From Dendrolimus kikuchii (Eukaryota; Arthropoda; Insecta; Lepidoptera; Lasiocampidae), in the NCBI GenBank assembly GCA_019925095.2, contig CM034406.1, positions 5,186,388 to 5,250,387 on the forward strand: a stretch of DNA of 64,000 bases. The letters run 5' to 3'. Shown one piece after another: positions 32,897 through 43,870 of the stretch (positions within the stretch are counted from its first letter, which is position 1; each line of letters starts with the position of its first letter). The notes below the pieces were generated by a model, which made no database searches, was not told where the DNA came from, and saw only the letters and a list, made by a program, of their open reading frames with translations. Made by a program: the position numbers and the translations under genes.

Positions 32897-33648
32897 CTAG
32901 CTGTACCCGGCAGACGTTGTCCTGCCCTTAGAAATAAAAACCTAGAACCCGATTGCAGCGACATTTACCGGGACCAATAGTTAATTTAAACCATTCTCGA
33001 ATCCACTTTAATAAAAACGGAAAAGTCCCATCGTTTACGGTGGGCCCCATTTTGATGACTTTCCTTAGCGGTGCTACCTACCGGTAGATCTATAATCTTA
33101 ACCATCCCAGGACCCACTTGAACACACAAAAATAATTTCACCTAAATATTGGAACCCGATTACAGCGCCATCTACATGGTTCAAATTTTAGTCTATACCA
33201 TCCCGGGACCCACTTGAATACACACAAAAATAATGTCACCTAAATATTGGAACCCGATTACCGCTAAATTAATTATTTTACATGTATTTTATCAATAAAA
33301 TTTATCCGACCGAAGCATCTGTTTTAAACGATATTCAGTTTTTTTACATCCTCTTTGACGATATTTGCAGCACGCATTCTGTCAATTCTATGTTAAACGT
33401 CATAAGGTTAGATTAAAAAAGTTTATATTGTCCAAAGCGCTAAGGTTAGATCAGAAATAATTTTATATGGTGGTTAAGTTTTCTTAAATTTTCTAATTTT
33501 CCGCGCAATTTTCTTAATTTTTTTTTTCATAAGAACCTTCTCCTGACAATAACAAATACAACAAAAAAAGAATTAGCGAAATCAGTCCAGCCGTTCATGC
33601 GTGATGGCGTGACCAAGGGAAATAGGGATTCATTTTTATATATATAGA
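32897..33648 (-). mobile_element. Helitron-like element with internal tandem repeats (752 bp)
   Basis: The minus strand starts TCTATATATATAAAAATGAA and ends with CTAG (rc of ACTAGCTGTACCCGGCAGAC). Inside, a block with GGACCCACTTGAA...CACCTAAATATTGGAACCC is duplicated (about 33110-33150 and 33215-33255), and AACCCGATT recurs at 32947. Non-autonomous. A relative at 46309 was cut by the R1-type element. Confidence 0.65.
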
Positions 33649-34469
33649 TAACTTATATTCAATATATAATTATTTTAATTTAATTCGAACATTGTTTGTT
33701 TCTTTTATAAAAAAACTTTACCCTTCTTTTGGGCCCCCAACACATTTTGATACAGGGCCAGTCTAAGGCAAGCTACGCCACTGATTACTACATACAAATG
33801 GAGGTAGCATCCGTCGTATTACTGATAGATGTTCAACCAACACCATTTCGGATAACTGTCCGACAGCACCGGTAACCGGCAACCTTGCGCAGGATCACAA
33901 AATACGCATTCATAAGCAAACGCATCCGAATGCGGAGTGGCAGATCCGCGCACCCATGTCGACGATTACTATTAGAAACCTAAACAAATTTGGTTAACTA
34001 GATCAGTATACTTTATAATCCGCTGCATACGGTAGTTAGCCCGACTCGTATCTGTCCTACAGACACGGACCTGTATATATAAGTATATATTTAGACAGGA
34101 ATGTACGTCGAGTTGAAGCTGCTGCTCTGCATTACAGTTTACTCTTCATCATCTTACAAAATGCGGAAAGCGCCTAGATTTTAAATGAGCCTAACAAGTT
34201 GTGATGTCATATCTTTAACGAGTCAAATAACAAAGAAGACGGTTTCCTTCGAAATATAATTAACGTAATGATGGAAAGCCTACAACTACACATGAATAGA
34301 TAGCCAATTACAGGTTTTCGCGAATAATATGTTCATTAGGTAACCGCAGATATACAGACTATAAGACTAGTCGTGGAAAAATTTATATTAAAATACGGCC
34401 TTAATTATAATTACTTATAATGTTTGTAAATAACTTTTTTCTAATGTCTTTTTATGTCATCTTTTTATT
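33649..34469. other. Unassigned, promoter-like patch near 34070-34135
   Basis: TATATATAAGTATATATTTA followed by GTCGAGTTGAAGCTGCTGC looks like a TATA-type start, perhaps of an old LTR, but no boundaries are found. The rest is unrecognised. Confidence 0.3.
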
Positions 34470-34782
34470 TTATTTTATTGCAGGAGATCAGCAGACAGGC
34501 AGACCGCCCACTTGATGGAAAGCCGTTACCATCGCCTATGGACATTTGCAACACCAAAGATGCTACAAATGCGCTGCTGCTCTCTTAAGGGAGACTGGAA
34601 TCTGGTCACTAATGCCGGAACACAACTCAAGGTTGTTATGGCGACATACTTTAGACCAGGGGTGATAGCCATCCAGTCGGGCAAATGCCCTACCACCTGG
34701 CTGTGGGTTGTTAAGTCGCCTCTTACGACAGTCCGCCCGGTCGCAGGAAATTGTATTCTTTCTTCGTTCCTGCACGGATAAA
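34470..34782 (-). repeat. SINE-A copy 11 (full length)
   Basis: Close to the consensus inferred from the window: TTATCCGTGCAGGAACGAAG start, CTGCAATAAAATAAAATAAA end. Confidence 0.9.
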
Positions 34783-34805
34783 ATCTATCTATAATATAGC
34801 TAGAT

Positions 34806-35215
34806 TGTCATCACCGGACGGAATGTCGTTGGTACCTTGGAAGATGGGACGCCCGTTAGTATGGGACGCAACTTGTGTCGATACGTTAGTGGCTTCCCAT
34901 CTTCCAAATACCGAGCCGTCACTGCCCTGAAACACCGTAAATATGCATCCATCGGTGACTGATACATATTTGAGGCTTTCGGGGTTGAGACTTTGGGGCC
35001 ATGGGGACGTGAGGCTTATCAACTTTATCGAGACCTTTGAAGGCGATTGTAAGAAGTCTCGCGTAACCAAAGGGCTGGCTATATTTAGGGCAACAGATAA
35101 GCGTTGCCATACAACGTGGGAATGCGGTCAGAATTTTGGGAACGCTCCCCACCGACAGCGATCTGTACTACATCTGTTACTTGTAAACATTTTTATAATA
35201 GTATTTAATTTCTTA
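34806..35215 (+). pseudogene. LINE-F fragment 5 (nuclease core present, frame broken)
   Basis: Begins with the [20 protein letters not shown] equivalent, so the PD and D of the nuclease motif are visible. KHRKYASIG-like sequence, FGVETLGPWG and the C-terminal NQRVGYI-type region follow, with a deletion after the D motif, a stop and at least one frameshift. Upstream zinc finger absent. Inactive. Confidence 0.7.
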
Positions 35216-35228
35216 GTTTTTGTTTGTA

Positions 35229-35329
35229 TGAATGTCAAAGAAGCAAGTGAGGTGTGTAAGAATAAGCCTGAATGGCGCTCTGTTGTTCGTGCCTACCCCG
35301 CAAGGGAACTGGCGTGAAGTTATGTATGT
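35229..35329 (+). mobile_element. LINE-B copy 6, 101 bp, 14 bp TSD
   Basis: Carries TGAATGTCAAAGAAGCAAGT to the (TATG)n tail. AGTTTTTGTTTGTA is perfectly duplicated at 35215-35228 and 35330-35343. Inserted into the 3' UTR of LINE-F fragment 5. Confidence 0.9.
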
Positions 35330-35343
35330 AGTTTTTGTTTGTA

Positions 35344-35639
35344 ATGTAATTTATTTATAATTTAGTTTATACATTACTTCAATTTACGTCTCATTCTGTG
35401 GCTTTCCCTGCGTAAGTTAAAATATTATATATCCCGTGTGTTATTGACTCTTAAACTTCTCATATTTTAAATCAAATTTAAAAATCTTATAATGTTGCAG
35501 AATATTCGTATCTCACACATATTACTTCGTGCCACGGCACAAGTGTTATTGAATTTTCAATATTAAACTGAAATATACATTCCGGACGTTGAATAATGTC
35601 GATTGAGCGAAGCTTCACGTCGGCGTCGTCAGTAATATA
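35344..35639. other. Probable LINE-F 3' UTR continuation and unassigned
   Basis: The first part continues the LINE-F AT-rich 3' UTR after the LINE-B insertion. The rest is unrecognised. Confidence 0.4.
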
Positions 35640-36185
35640 TTGCCGAAATTTTATGTTTCAGAAGTATTTTTTTATGTTTGCTAGTAGGCGACTTAATGGC
35701 AAGTGGCAACCGTCGCCCATGGACATCTGCAACACTAAGGGACCCGATGCATTATCCTTTACGCCCTTTTTAGAGAGCTCTATATTATAGCGTTCTGGGA
35801 AAACTATGGCAGGAAGTTTATTCCAAAGCTTGCTCATGTATGGCATAAAGGAGGGTGTGCCACTTACAGTGGATAAGTTCTAGGTGTCGAGAAAGTGTGG
35901 ATGAACTTCCAGCGAGTGGTGCGATGGTAAAATGGCCAAGTAGGCACCAAATCAAACAGATCATCAGAACCCTCCCACTTGTACAGACGGTAGAACACGC
36001 TTCGAGTGCCAACGTCTCTTCTGAGATTTGTTTCTAAACCATCTGTAAGGTCGGGATAGTCGATAATCCGGACAACTCGGCGCAGCAAGGAGTGAAGTGG
36101 CAGCAGCTGGTACTGAGGTTCGCCAACCCAGAGATGGGAGCAGTACGCAATATGGGGACGGACTTGGGCTTTATATAATAAAAGT
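35640..36185 (-). pseudogene. Jockey/CR1-like LINE C-terminal fragment
   Basis: Minus-strand frames encode HIAYCSHLWVGEPQYQLLPL, LLRRVVRIIDYPDLTDG, DVGTRSVFYRLYKWEGSDDL and FYHRTTR; after a frame change, MSKLWNKLPAIVFPERYN. These are the post-RT C-terminal landmarks of Jockey/CR1-type LINEs (the 'YCSHLW.GAP' and 'LWN.LP..VFP..Y' motifs). The 3' part (MSMGDGCHLPLS) resembles the SINE-A 3' end, CATAGGCGATGGTAACC, which suggests a LINE of this kind mobilises SINE-A. Frameshift between the two frames near 35850. Confidence 0.7.
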
Positions 36186-37094
36186 CCATGTCCTAGTCTG
36201 AAGAAGTATTTGTTTAAAGTTTAAATTTGAACGACATATTCATTTGTTTAGAAAATGTTGCATACTGGTATTGTATAAACGGTTTCGGTTATTATATAGA
36301 GTACATGTATTCTGTGTCCGCGCCGCGGCTTCGCGAAAATCTCGCCGCGTTTTGTGTCTTGTGCTGCATTTTACTCCCGCTTATATCAACCCGCGTGCTG
36401 GAAGGTACCCGCTGTGCCGTAACCAGCTGGTCCACTCGTCGAAGGAACCGCAAGACGTGAACAAAGGATCACGAGGAAGACGTGCTTGCCGCTGCGAAGC
36501 CCGCATCGTTCGTAGTGCGTCCTTTCCTTCTCTTTTATCCCCGCTCTCGCGTGCCAACAATAAGAATCAAATCACAAACTGAAATCACTAGAAATCGATT
36601 GAGCACTAAAAATAAAATTCAATGAACACAGTATGAATAAAAAAGCTTATTTAAATTTCAAATAGCTTAGTTTTCCACTATTCCGATGGAATGAAAATTT
36701 TCCTGCATCGTGTCTAATTTGAATAAATAAAGTCATTAGTTTGAGCCCGACCTGAGGGCGGGACTATGCGAGCGGAATACTGATTTCTATCCTGAATACC
36801 TTTGGAAGCAAATAGATTGGTGTTCCGTGACGAACTACATAAAAGAGTCTACACTCCGTTTGCAACATGTCCCATTTAGACATGAAATAATGCCATCATG
36901 CATTAGTGTAGACAACCTATAATATTTATCATCAGCATTATTTATATTTAAGACGAATGTATATAATAATATATAAGAGATACAATGATGGTCCATAATC
37001 TATAATATTATAAAATTCCTTAACATGCCGTGTCTGTACATTGAAGCTATTAAAAAAAAACTGGAATAGACTGTATAAATGACGGAGAACACGA
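36186..37094. other. Unassigned; GC-rich 36.3-36.56 kb island with 112-codon ORF
   Basis: An ORF at 36244-36582 (+), Arg/Ser/Cys-rich, shows no domain. It coincides with a local GC-rich patch, so it may be an LTR or 5' UTR rather than coding. The rest is AT-rich and unrecognised. Confidence 0.3.
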
Positions 37095-37486
37095 TTAAAT
37101 TTTTTACATTTCGTGTCTGTTTATGTGTTGGTTCGGGATTCATGTAAAACTATTGGGCCAATTTCGATGCGTTTTTCGCTAATCGACAGCAAATTCTTAG
37201 ATTTAAAATCTGCGCTACTTTATATCGAATGAATGACTAAGAATTGCCAAGTTAAAAAAAAATCGAATTCCAATGTGGTTTTTTCATTGATCAATTTGTG
37301 ATACTCTTTATCCCGGGAATCCCATGAGAATTTTCTCGGGAGCGATTTGAAGTTATTCGGGGGCATAAAAAATAGTTTATTTCGACACAGCTTCCTCTAA
37401 AACGATGCTTACTTTCATTCTTAAATGTTGCGGTACTTTGTGTCCCGGTCGGAGAGTTTTTCTGTCAGTGGGAATTTCAAGTCACA
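37095..37486 (+). mobile_element. Helitron-like relic
   Basis: Shares ATTCTTAGAT, ATCCCGGGAATCC and TTATTCGGG segments with the element at 60022-60560. Ends are not clear; the LINE-L2 copy is inserted at its right end. Confidence 0.5.
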
Positions 37487-38275
37487 GTCTCTTTTGCTAC
37501 CCATTTTAGATTACGCTGACGGCTATCTTGTCTTAACCGTAGAACAGCTAAATAAACTTGAGCGACTTCAGAATTTTTGCATTAGGTTCATATTTGGATT
37601 GCGAAAATATGACCATGTTTCTGATTTTCGTGAAAAACTCAAGTGGCTCCCTATCCGCTTTCGCCGGAATACTCACATTCTCACATTACTTTATAACATA
37701 TTATTTATTCCTAGTAGTCCTCCTTACCTTAAGGAACGTTTTCAATTCCTTCGCCTTTCTACTTCCCACAATTTGCGCACTCATACGTATCGTAAACTCA
37801 CTACACCTGCACACACTTCATCTTTTTATGATAACTCTTTTACAGTGCAGGCTGTCAAACTTTGGAATGCGCTGCCTATTACTGTCAGAGAGGCCAAAAC
37901 ATCACCTACATTTAAGAACGCACTCAGAAAACACTACTTTTCCTTAAATAATTATTCCTAACTCTTATATTATAGACTATTTAGCATCGACGTATCGCCA
38001 TTTGTATATATTCTATAGTATGTATTTAGTTTATAAAGTAATTTAAGTATGTGTATTTAATATGTAAATTATGTAGTTTAAGTATGTTTATTTATGATAT
38101 ACCTACTTAATGATCTGCACCACCTACATCGCCAGATTAGGTTAAATTATTCCTTAAGTTAGGTTGCCTGGAAGAGATTGCTTTAAGCGATAAGGCCGCC
38201 TATTGTTTCTACCATGACAATATTGTAATTGTGTATTTTTGATATTGTATATTTGGTGGGCAATAAAGTACGCAC
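37487..38275 (+). pseudogene. LINE-L2 C-terminal fragment plus 3' UTR
   Basis: The frame runs from SLLLPILDYADGYL through QNFCIRFIFGLRKYDHVSDF to VKLWNALPITVREAKT and a stop at 37961. It aligns with residues about 160-325 of the 3909-4886 fragment, so both come from one family. The 3' UTR holds GCCTGGAAGAGATTGC and GATAAGGCCGCC and ends GGGCAATAAAGTA near 38271. RT catalytic boxes are missing (5' truncation). The frame is intact to the stop. Confidence 0.85.
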
Positions 38276-38282
38276 TCACGCC

Positions 38283-38535
38283 ACCGATATATGGTGGAAA
38301 TACCAACGAAGCGGACGAAAAGCTATGCTTCCTCTTTCATCATACGCACCCCTGAAGAGTGGAACTCTTTACCGTCGTCTGTTTTTCCTGAAAAATATAA
38401 TCTAGGTGTCTTTAAGTCTCGCGTGAACAGGTATCTTCTAGGTAAGCGTGCTTCACCTTAGACTGCATTTCCGCCTGACGTCAGGTGCAATGTCAGTCAA
38501 ACGCGAACCTATTCAATATAAAAAAATATATATAT
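38283..38535 (+). pseudogene. LINE C-terminal fragment (VFPEKYN type)
   Basis: The frame encodes [18 protein letters not shown] and [18 protein letters not shown], then a stop and an A-rich end. Related to 15839-16060. It begins within 12 bp of the end of the LINE-L2 3' UTR, so one LINE may have inserted at the other's tail. Confidence 0.7.
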
Positions 38536-38645
38536 ATTTTACAATGCCGCCACGTGACGTAAAATTATTGTATCTATGTTTATTTGTTGTATTTCTGATA
38601 TAATCATTTTTATAATATTAAGTTTTTAATATTAGTATTTTTTCA

Positions 38646-38876
38646 TTTTTTATTGCAGGAGTTCAGCAGACAGGCAGACGGCCTACTGGATGGAAAGCGG
38701 TTACCATCGCCTATGGACATTTGCAACACCAAAGGTGCTACAAATATGCTGCTGCTCTCTTAAGGGGGGCTGGAACCTGGTCACAAACGTCGGAACAAAA
38801 CTCAAGGTTGTTATGGCGACATAGTTTAGACCAGGGGTGGTAGCCATCCAGTCGGGCAAATGCCCTACCACCTGGC
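38646..38876 (-). repeat. SINE-A copy 12 (5'-truncated)
   Basis: A-tail side present; cut at the AGGTGGTAGGGCATTTGCC block. Confidence 0.85.
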
Positions 38877-39140
38877 AAAAAGTAAAGTATTTAAGTTATC
38901 ATTGATTTAAATTCATTTCATTTCACGAATGTTAATGAGAACTTACATGTTTGGGTCACTTATAATTTAGTGGAGGCTGCAACTGAAAATCAGCGTTGTG
39001 TCAGCTCTTCTTGACACGGCATAATGCTGAGTTGTCGGCCTCATTGCTGTGAATGTTATGTAAATTTTTCTTTCAAAATATTTTGTTTTTTAATCCTATC
39101 AGTTTTTTTTTGTTTGATGTGCATTCATTCTCGCTTTCTT
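38877..39140. other. Unassigned spacer
   Basis: Nothing recognised. Confidence 0.4.
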
Positions 39141-39456
39141 TTTTATTTTTATTACAGGAGATCAGCAGACAGGCAGACGGCCCACTTGATGGAAAGCGGT
39201 TACCATCGCCTATGGACATTTGCAACACCAAAGTTGCTACAAATGCGCTGCTGCTCTTTTAAGGGAAACTGGAACCTGGTCAGTAATGCCGGAACACAAT
39301 TCAACGTTGTTAGGGCGACATACTTTAGATCAGGGGTGGTAGCCATTCAATCGGGCAAATGCCCTACCACCTGGCTGTGGGATGTTAAGTCGCCTCTTAC
39401 GACAGGCCGCCCGGCCGCACGAAATAGTATTCTTTCTTCGTTCCTGCACGGATAAA
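39141..39456 (-). repeat. SINE-A copy 13 (full length)
   Basis: TTATCCGTGCAGGAACGAAG start; CTGTAATAAAAATAAAA end. The long open frames over it are accidental, because other copies share the sequence but not the frame. Confidence 0.85.
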
Positions 39457-39872
39457 TATTACTGTTTTTCTTTCTTTCTTTCTAAATGTTGTGAATAAAG
39501 TATCAGATCTTTTAATTGGCATATGATTAAACTTTCGGTATACGTAACAATTTTATAACTATTAAAAAGACAAAATATAAATGACTATAATATTCAGGGA
39601 ATATTGTTAGCAAATGTCTCTACACCGTAGAGTTTTTATCAAGCTTTGCAGAAGCATGACCTGCTTTATGTGCATTTTTTGTACGGAAGAGCCGCTGAGT
39701 TGCAAAGGTCGATGAAGATAAGGCGGGGTTAATTACTTGTGCAAGCAATCTTGTTCAATTAAGGGAAGGTTTTAAAGTAGTTTCTGAGCGATTTAACTGG
39801 TGTTGGTAGCTCCTGTTCTTAGGAGAATTATTACTGTCCTGTATATTATATATAACCTACTATTAATATTAA
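39457..39872. other. Unassigned sequence
   Basis: A short (TTTC)n stretch at 39463-39483. Otherwise nothing recognised. Confidence 0.4.
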
Positions 39873-40036
39873 TCTATATATATAATTGAAATCTACGTAT
39901 ATAGTGACTCATCACGATATCTCAGGAACTATATAATACCCATAGACTTGAAATTTGGCATGGACCCTCTTTTCGCCAAGTAGAGGCCAGCTAAGAACGG
40001 ATTTTACGGCACGCAAAGCGGGCGGGTATCAGCTAT
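39873..40036 (+). mobile_element. Possible small Helitron-like element
   Basis: Starts TCTATATATATAATTGAAAT and ends GGGTATCAGCTAT, with conserved GATATCTCAGGAACTATA inside. The CTAT end departs from CTAG/CTRR. Confidence 0.45.
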
Positions 40037-40139
40037 TTAACTATAAACTTTTTGGTTCTCAAAACTCTTTGATATTCTAATTAAAGTTTTTTAAAATTTG
40101 TAAACTACTATAAAGATTGGTTGTGGCAGGACATCCTAT

Positions 40140-40360
40140 TCTACTAATATTATAAAGGCGAAAGTTTGTAAGAATGTATAGATGTATATTTGGTACTTTT
40201 TCACGCAAAAACCACGTAATGGATTTTGATGAAACTTTACAATAATATAGCTTACACATCACAATAACACATAGGCTATAATTTATAAAGATATAGTGTG
40301 ATTTATCCAAAGTGTAACGATTTCTATCACCACGCGGTTCAAACCGCGGAGCGCAGCTGG
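40140..40360 (+). mobile_element. Helitron-like element with 3' hairpin
   Basis: Starts TCTACTAATATTATAAAGGC and ends GCGCAGCTGG. About 10 nt before the CTGG (CTRR) end lies CGCGGTT-CA-AACCGCG, a 7 bp stem. TC start, 3' hairpin and CTRR end are the three standard Helitron features. Related to 46055-46247. Confidence 0.7.
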
Positions 40361-40573
40361 TATATTATACTCGGATCGACGAACTGACCCAGATGTGAAC
40401 GCTATATAGAGGAAATACATAACAAGTTGCACCTTCAAGGATTTTTTTGCTAAATAACAATGTTCAAAGATTGCGTTATTGACGCTATTAATCTTAAAAT
40501 CACACAACAAATTGAAATCCCTTATAAGAATAGATGGCGTTAAAATATATATTTATCAAAAAATTACAAATGG

Positions 40574-40629
40574 GTTCCTGAATACAATATTTTGTCATAT
40601 AGACATGACAAAATATTGTATTCAAGAAC
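40574..40629. repeat. 56-nt hairpin (25 bp arms, 1 mismatch)
   Basis: GTTCCTGAATACAATATTTT onward (40574-40598), loop ATAGAC, mirror arm 40605-40629. Near-perfect, short loop, one copy in the window. Confidence 0.85.
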
Positions 40630-40799
40630 GACTGTATACCAGTTAAATCGTATTTGTTTAGGAGTGATGTTTTATTTTTCTTACATTTTTTCGATATTTA
40701 TTTCTATAATTACTTTATTTAAAAAAAAACTATCCTATAAATAAAATTAACTTAAAAAAAAATATATAATACTAAAAAAAAATCAAAATCTATATACTA
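40630..40799. other. Unassigned AT-rich spacer
   Basis: Poly(A)-rich; nothing recognised. Confidence 0.4.
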
Positions 40800-41035
40800 A
40801 AGCCCGTCCAGCCCCACCAGACCACTGTCGCTGGGCATTGTACCTAGAAGGCTGGCAGCATTACCTCGCTGGATACAAAAGCTAATTCTTTGAGCGAGGT
40901 AAGCTCCGGCCTTCCGGTCTCCTGTTGTGTAGATCAGACGTTTTTTTTAAATTTTGAAATAATTCGTGGGCACTTGTCCCCATGGGCGCAAAGTCTCCAC
41001 ACTCCTTCTCTATCACAAGTTTTCTTAAACTGCTG
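40800..41035 (-). pseudogene. LINE-F fragment 6
   Basis: The minus strand encodes the LINE-F C-terminus (AQRISFCIQRGNAASLLGTM-like, with GDRKAGAYLAQ). An AT-rich insertion or deletion near 40935-40965 breaks the frame. Nuclease core absent. Confidence 0.65.
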
Positions 41036-41470
41036 TATATAACTTTTGTATGAATAATTATGTTTTAATATCTATTGCTATTTGTTTTGGGTGCGACGCA
41101 TTAAGAAATAAATATTTTTACGTCTTCATGTTACTTTTAAGCAATTGGTTATTTGTGAAATCCTATCATTGGCTTTTTATTGATATTTTATTTATTTATT
41201 CAAGTGTATTAAGCTGTAGATTTACCATAAATAAATAATTTGTCTTTATTTATTTCATGACAAAAAAAGTACTGAATAACAATATTATTTTTTCTATTTA
41301 TTCTCCTGTTGAATTTGATAATACTCAATAATTTATTGTATATAATAGAAAACAGTGTTACAAATTCACAATAACCCGAGTGGGTACAACAATGGGTACA
41401 GTAAGTACGGAGCGGATCGTTCTATTCCACGTAAGTGACGGTAAAAATAATAATATATTTTTTTTTAATT
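41036..41470. other. Unassigned sequence
   Basis: A hydrophobic 62-codon ORF (41050-41238, +) is unrecognised and AT-biased, probably chance. Confidence 0.35.
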
Positions 41471-41780
41471 TTTTTTATTGCAGGAGTTCAGCAGACAGGC
41501 AGACGGTCCACTTGATGAAAAGCGGTTACCATCGCCTTTGTACATTTGCAACATCAAAGGTACTACAAATGCGCTGCTGCTCTCTTAAAGGAGACTGGAC
41601 CTGGTCACTAATGCCGGAACACAACACAAGGTTGATATGGCGGCATACTCTAGACCAGGGGTGGTCGCTATCCAGTCGAGCAAATACCCTACCACCTGGC
41701 TGTGGGATATTAAGTTGCCTCTCACGACAGGCCGCCCGGTCGCAGGAAATTGTGTTCTTTCTCCGTTCCTGCACGGATAA
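41471..41780 (-). repeat. SINE-A copy 14 (full length) with adjacent (AT)n
   Basis: Complete SINE-A. An AT array (41783-41809) abuts its 5' end on the plus-strand right side. Confidence 0.85.
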
Positions 41781-41809
41781 GATATATAATATATATATAT
41801 ATATATATA

Positions 41810-42913
41810 GAATTGAACAAATTAAAAAAAATGCCTAAGATATCTAGATTGCCGGGCACAACAATCATCCAAACACTATAACGAGCGCTGTAAAAAATAT
41901 CATTCTTTGCCTTTAAATTGAGGCGATATTGATTGTCTAGACTTAGTTTTAAAAATATATTTACTATAATTGATATGTATTGGTCTGTAGGCCTTCCTAA
42001 AATTAAATAAATAGTTTTAAGTTCCTTCATAAAAATGTCTTCTTTGTTGTTTAATTTTAATTAAACCGGCAATTTATTAGTTAAATCTCGGTTAAGCGGG
42101 TAAAATGTCTATTCAGCGCTTGATTTCACGTACGTGCAGGGTTGTGTCATGTTACCAGTGAGGTTGGGGTTGCTGAAGTAGATAGCACGTCATTTATCAT
42201 GTGAACGATCCCATAGTGATAACAGGGGTGCGTGAAAAATACTAAACATTTTCGAGGGATGTAATACCTACATACATTTTCTTTTAGAGTAAATATTTTA
42301 AAATATTTCGTGAACTTTAATGTGGTTAAATTTTAAGGTTGCCTTAGTATTGGAAAATATGAATGTTACAGCCATTTTTACGAGAAATTATTGAATCTTT
42401 ATGGATATAATAAATCGATATTAAGCTTTTAGCGAATCGTTATTTGAATCAAATCAAATTTGTTTGTTTAAAACATGGTTATACAGTTGATATTTATATG
42501 TTATAATGTACACGAGTTTTGCTCACATAAGAGTATACAAAAAAATTATTAAAATACTGATAAATTAGAAAAATAAATTAATATTTTTCAAGTCAAAGTA
42601 TTTTATTTAGAATTGAAAAATTTGTCCACCAATTAAACCATACTTTTTAGGTCTAATCATCTTCTAACTTTATATGTTTATATTTTTGTCGAAGGCTAAT
42701 TTGGTTATTTGAGAGATGCAGATGTGACTTCAGCGGGAATATCGGTATTTTATTGAGTTCTTACTGGACCACACCCCGACATTTTATTTTTGTAGCTGTA
42801 TACCAGGTTGCGTACCAGGCGCTGCCTTCAGGTCAAGGAGAACCTCAGCACTTTGCTTCATTGGCGATTTGTTATCCGTAGCAGTCAATTGTATAAGAAT
42901 GTTCAGGTGTATG
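41810..42913. other. Unassigned sequence
   Basis: AT-rich; no gene or family member recognised. Confidence 0.4.
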
Positions 42914-43169
42914 TTTTTTTATTGCATAAGTTCAGCAGACAGGCAGACGGCCCACTGGTGGAAAGCGGTTACCATCGCCTATGCACATTCGCAACACCAA
43001 AGGCGCTACAAATGCGCCGCTGCTCTCTAAAGGGAGACTGGAACCTGGCCACTAATGCCGGAACACGGCCCAAGGTTGTTATGGCGGCTTACTTTAGATC
43101 AGGGGTGGTAGCCATCCAAACGGCAAATGCCCTACCACCTGGCTGTGGGTCGTTTTGTCGCCTCTTACT
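42914..43169 (-). repeat. SINE-A copy 15 (5'-truncated)
   Basis: A-tail side to AAGAGGCGACAAAACGACCC; lacks the first ~50 bp. Confidence 0.85.
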
Positions 43170-43362
43170 ATATGTATGTATAATAACTAATACACTTATA
43201 TTTTTTACAACAAGTCTTTTATCGTCCAGACCATTCAACTCTGGAATGCACTACCACTAAACATCGAGCAGACACGATCATTACCTTCTTTTAACAGATT
43301 AGTTAATGATTACTATCTCAAGCGTATAGTGTTATTGTTTACTTTTGTATGTATATAATATA

Positions 43363-43482
43363 CATACATACATAACTTCACGCCAGTTCCCTTGCGGGGT
43401 AGGCACGAACAACAGAGCGCCATTCAGGCTTATTCTTACACACCTCACTTGCTTCTTTGACATTCGTAATTCTTGTCTTGTC
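43363..43482 (-). mobile_element. LINE-B copy 7, 15 bp TSD
   Basis: 120 bp of LINE-B 3' end. TATGTATATAATATA is perfect at 43348-43362 and 43483-43497. Confidence 0.9.
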
Positions 43483-43735
43483 TATGTATATAATATAATA
43501 TGTGTATTTATGTATGTATGTATATATACAAGGTGTATTGTAGTAGGTACCTACATAATTATGTATTATTGTTTATAATTATTAAATTATCTTATATATT
43601 ACTAATTATTAATTAATAAACTTAATTATTGTACTAGTTTTGGATTAACAACTACCGACTTTTGTTGTCCTTCGTATATTGTATCCAAAGGTTGTTTGGA
43701 AGAAATCGCCATTGGCTATACGACCGCCTATTGTA

Positions 43736-43812
43736 CATACATACATACATACATAACTTCACGCCAGTTCCCTTGCGGGGTAGGCACGAACAACAGAGCG
43801 CCATTTAGGTTT
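43736..43812 (-). mobile_element. LINE-B copy 8, 14 bp TSD
   Basis: About 77 bp stub (tail plus the last coding bases). ACCGCCTATTGTAC (43723-43736) and ACCGCCGATTGTAC (43813-43826) differ at one base. Confidence 0.85.
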
Positions 43813-43870
43813 ACCGCCGATTGTACTTACATATTAATGTTTTTGATTCTATGTAGCATTTTTAAAAAGA

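Larger units (their letters stand above)
43195..43870 (+). pseudogene. LINE-L2-like C-terminus and 3' UTR, hit twice by LINE-B
   Basis: A frame with TIQLWNALPLNIEQTRSLPS and FNRLVNDYYLKRI gives a LINE C-terminal end, then a stop. The 3' UTR contains GTTTGGAAGAAATCGCC and CGACCGCCTATTGTA, the LINE-L2 signature. Two LINE-B pieces (43363-43482 and 43736-43812) lie inside. Without them the element would be about 480 bp. The catalytic domains were never inserted or are lost. Confidence 0.7.
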
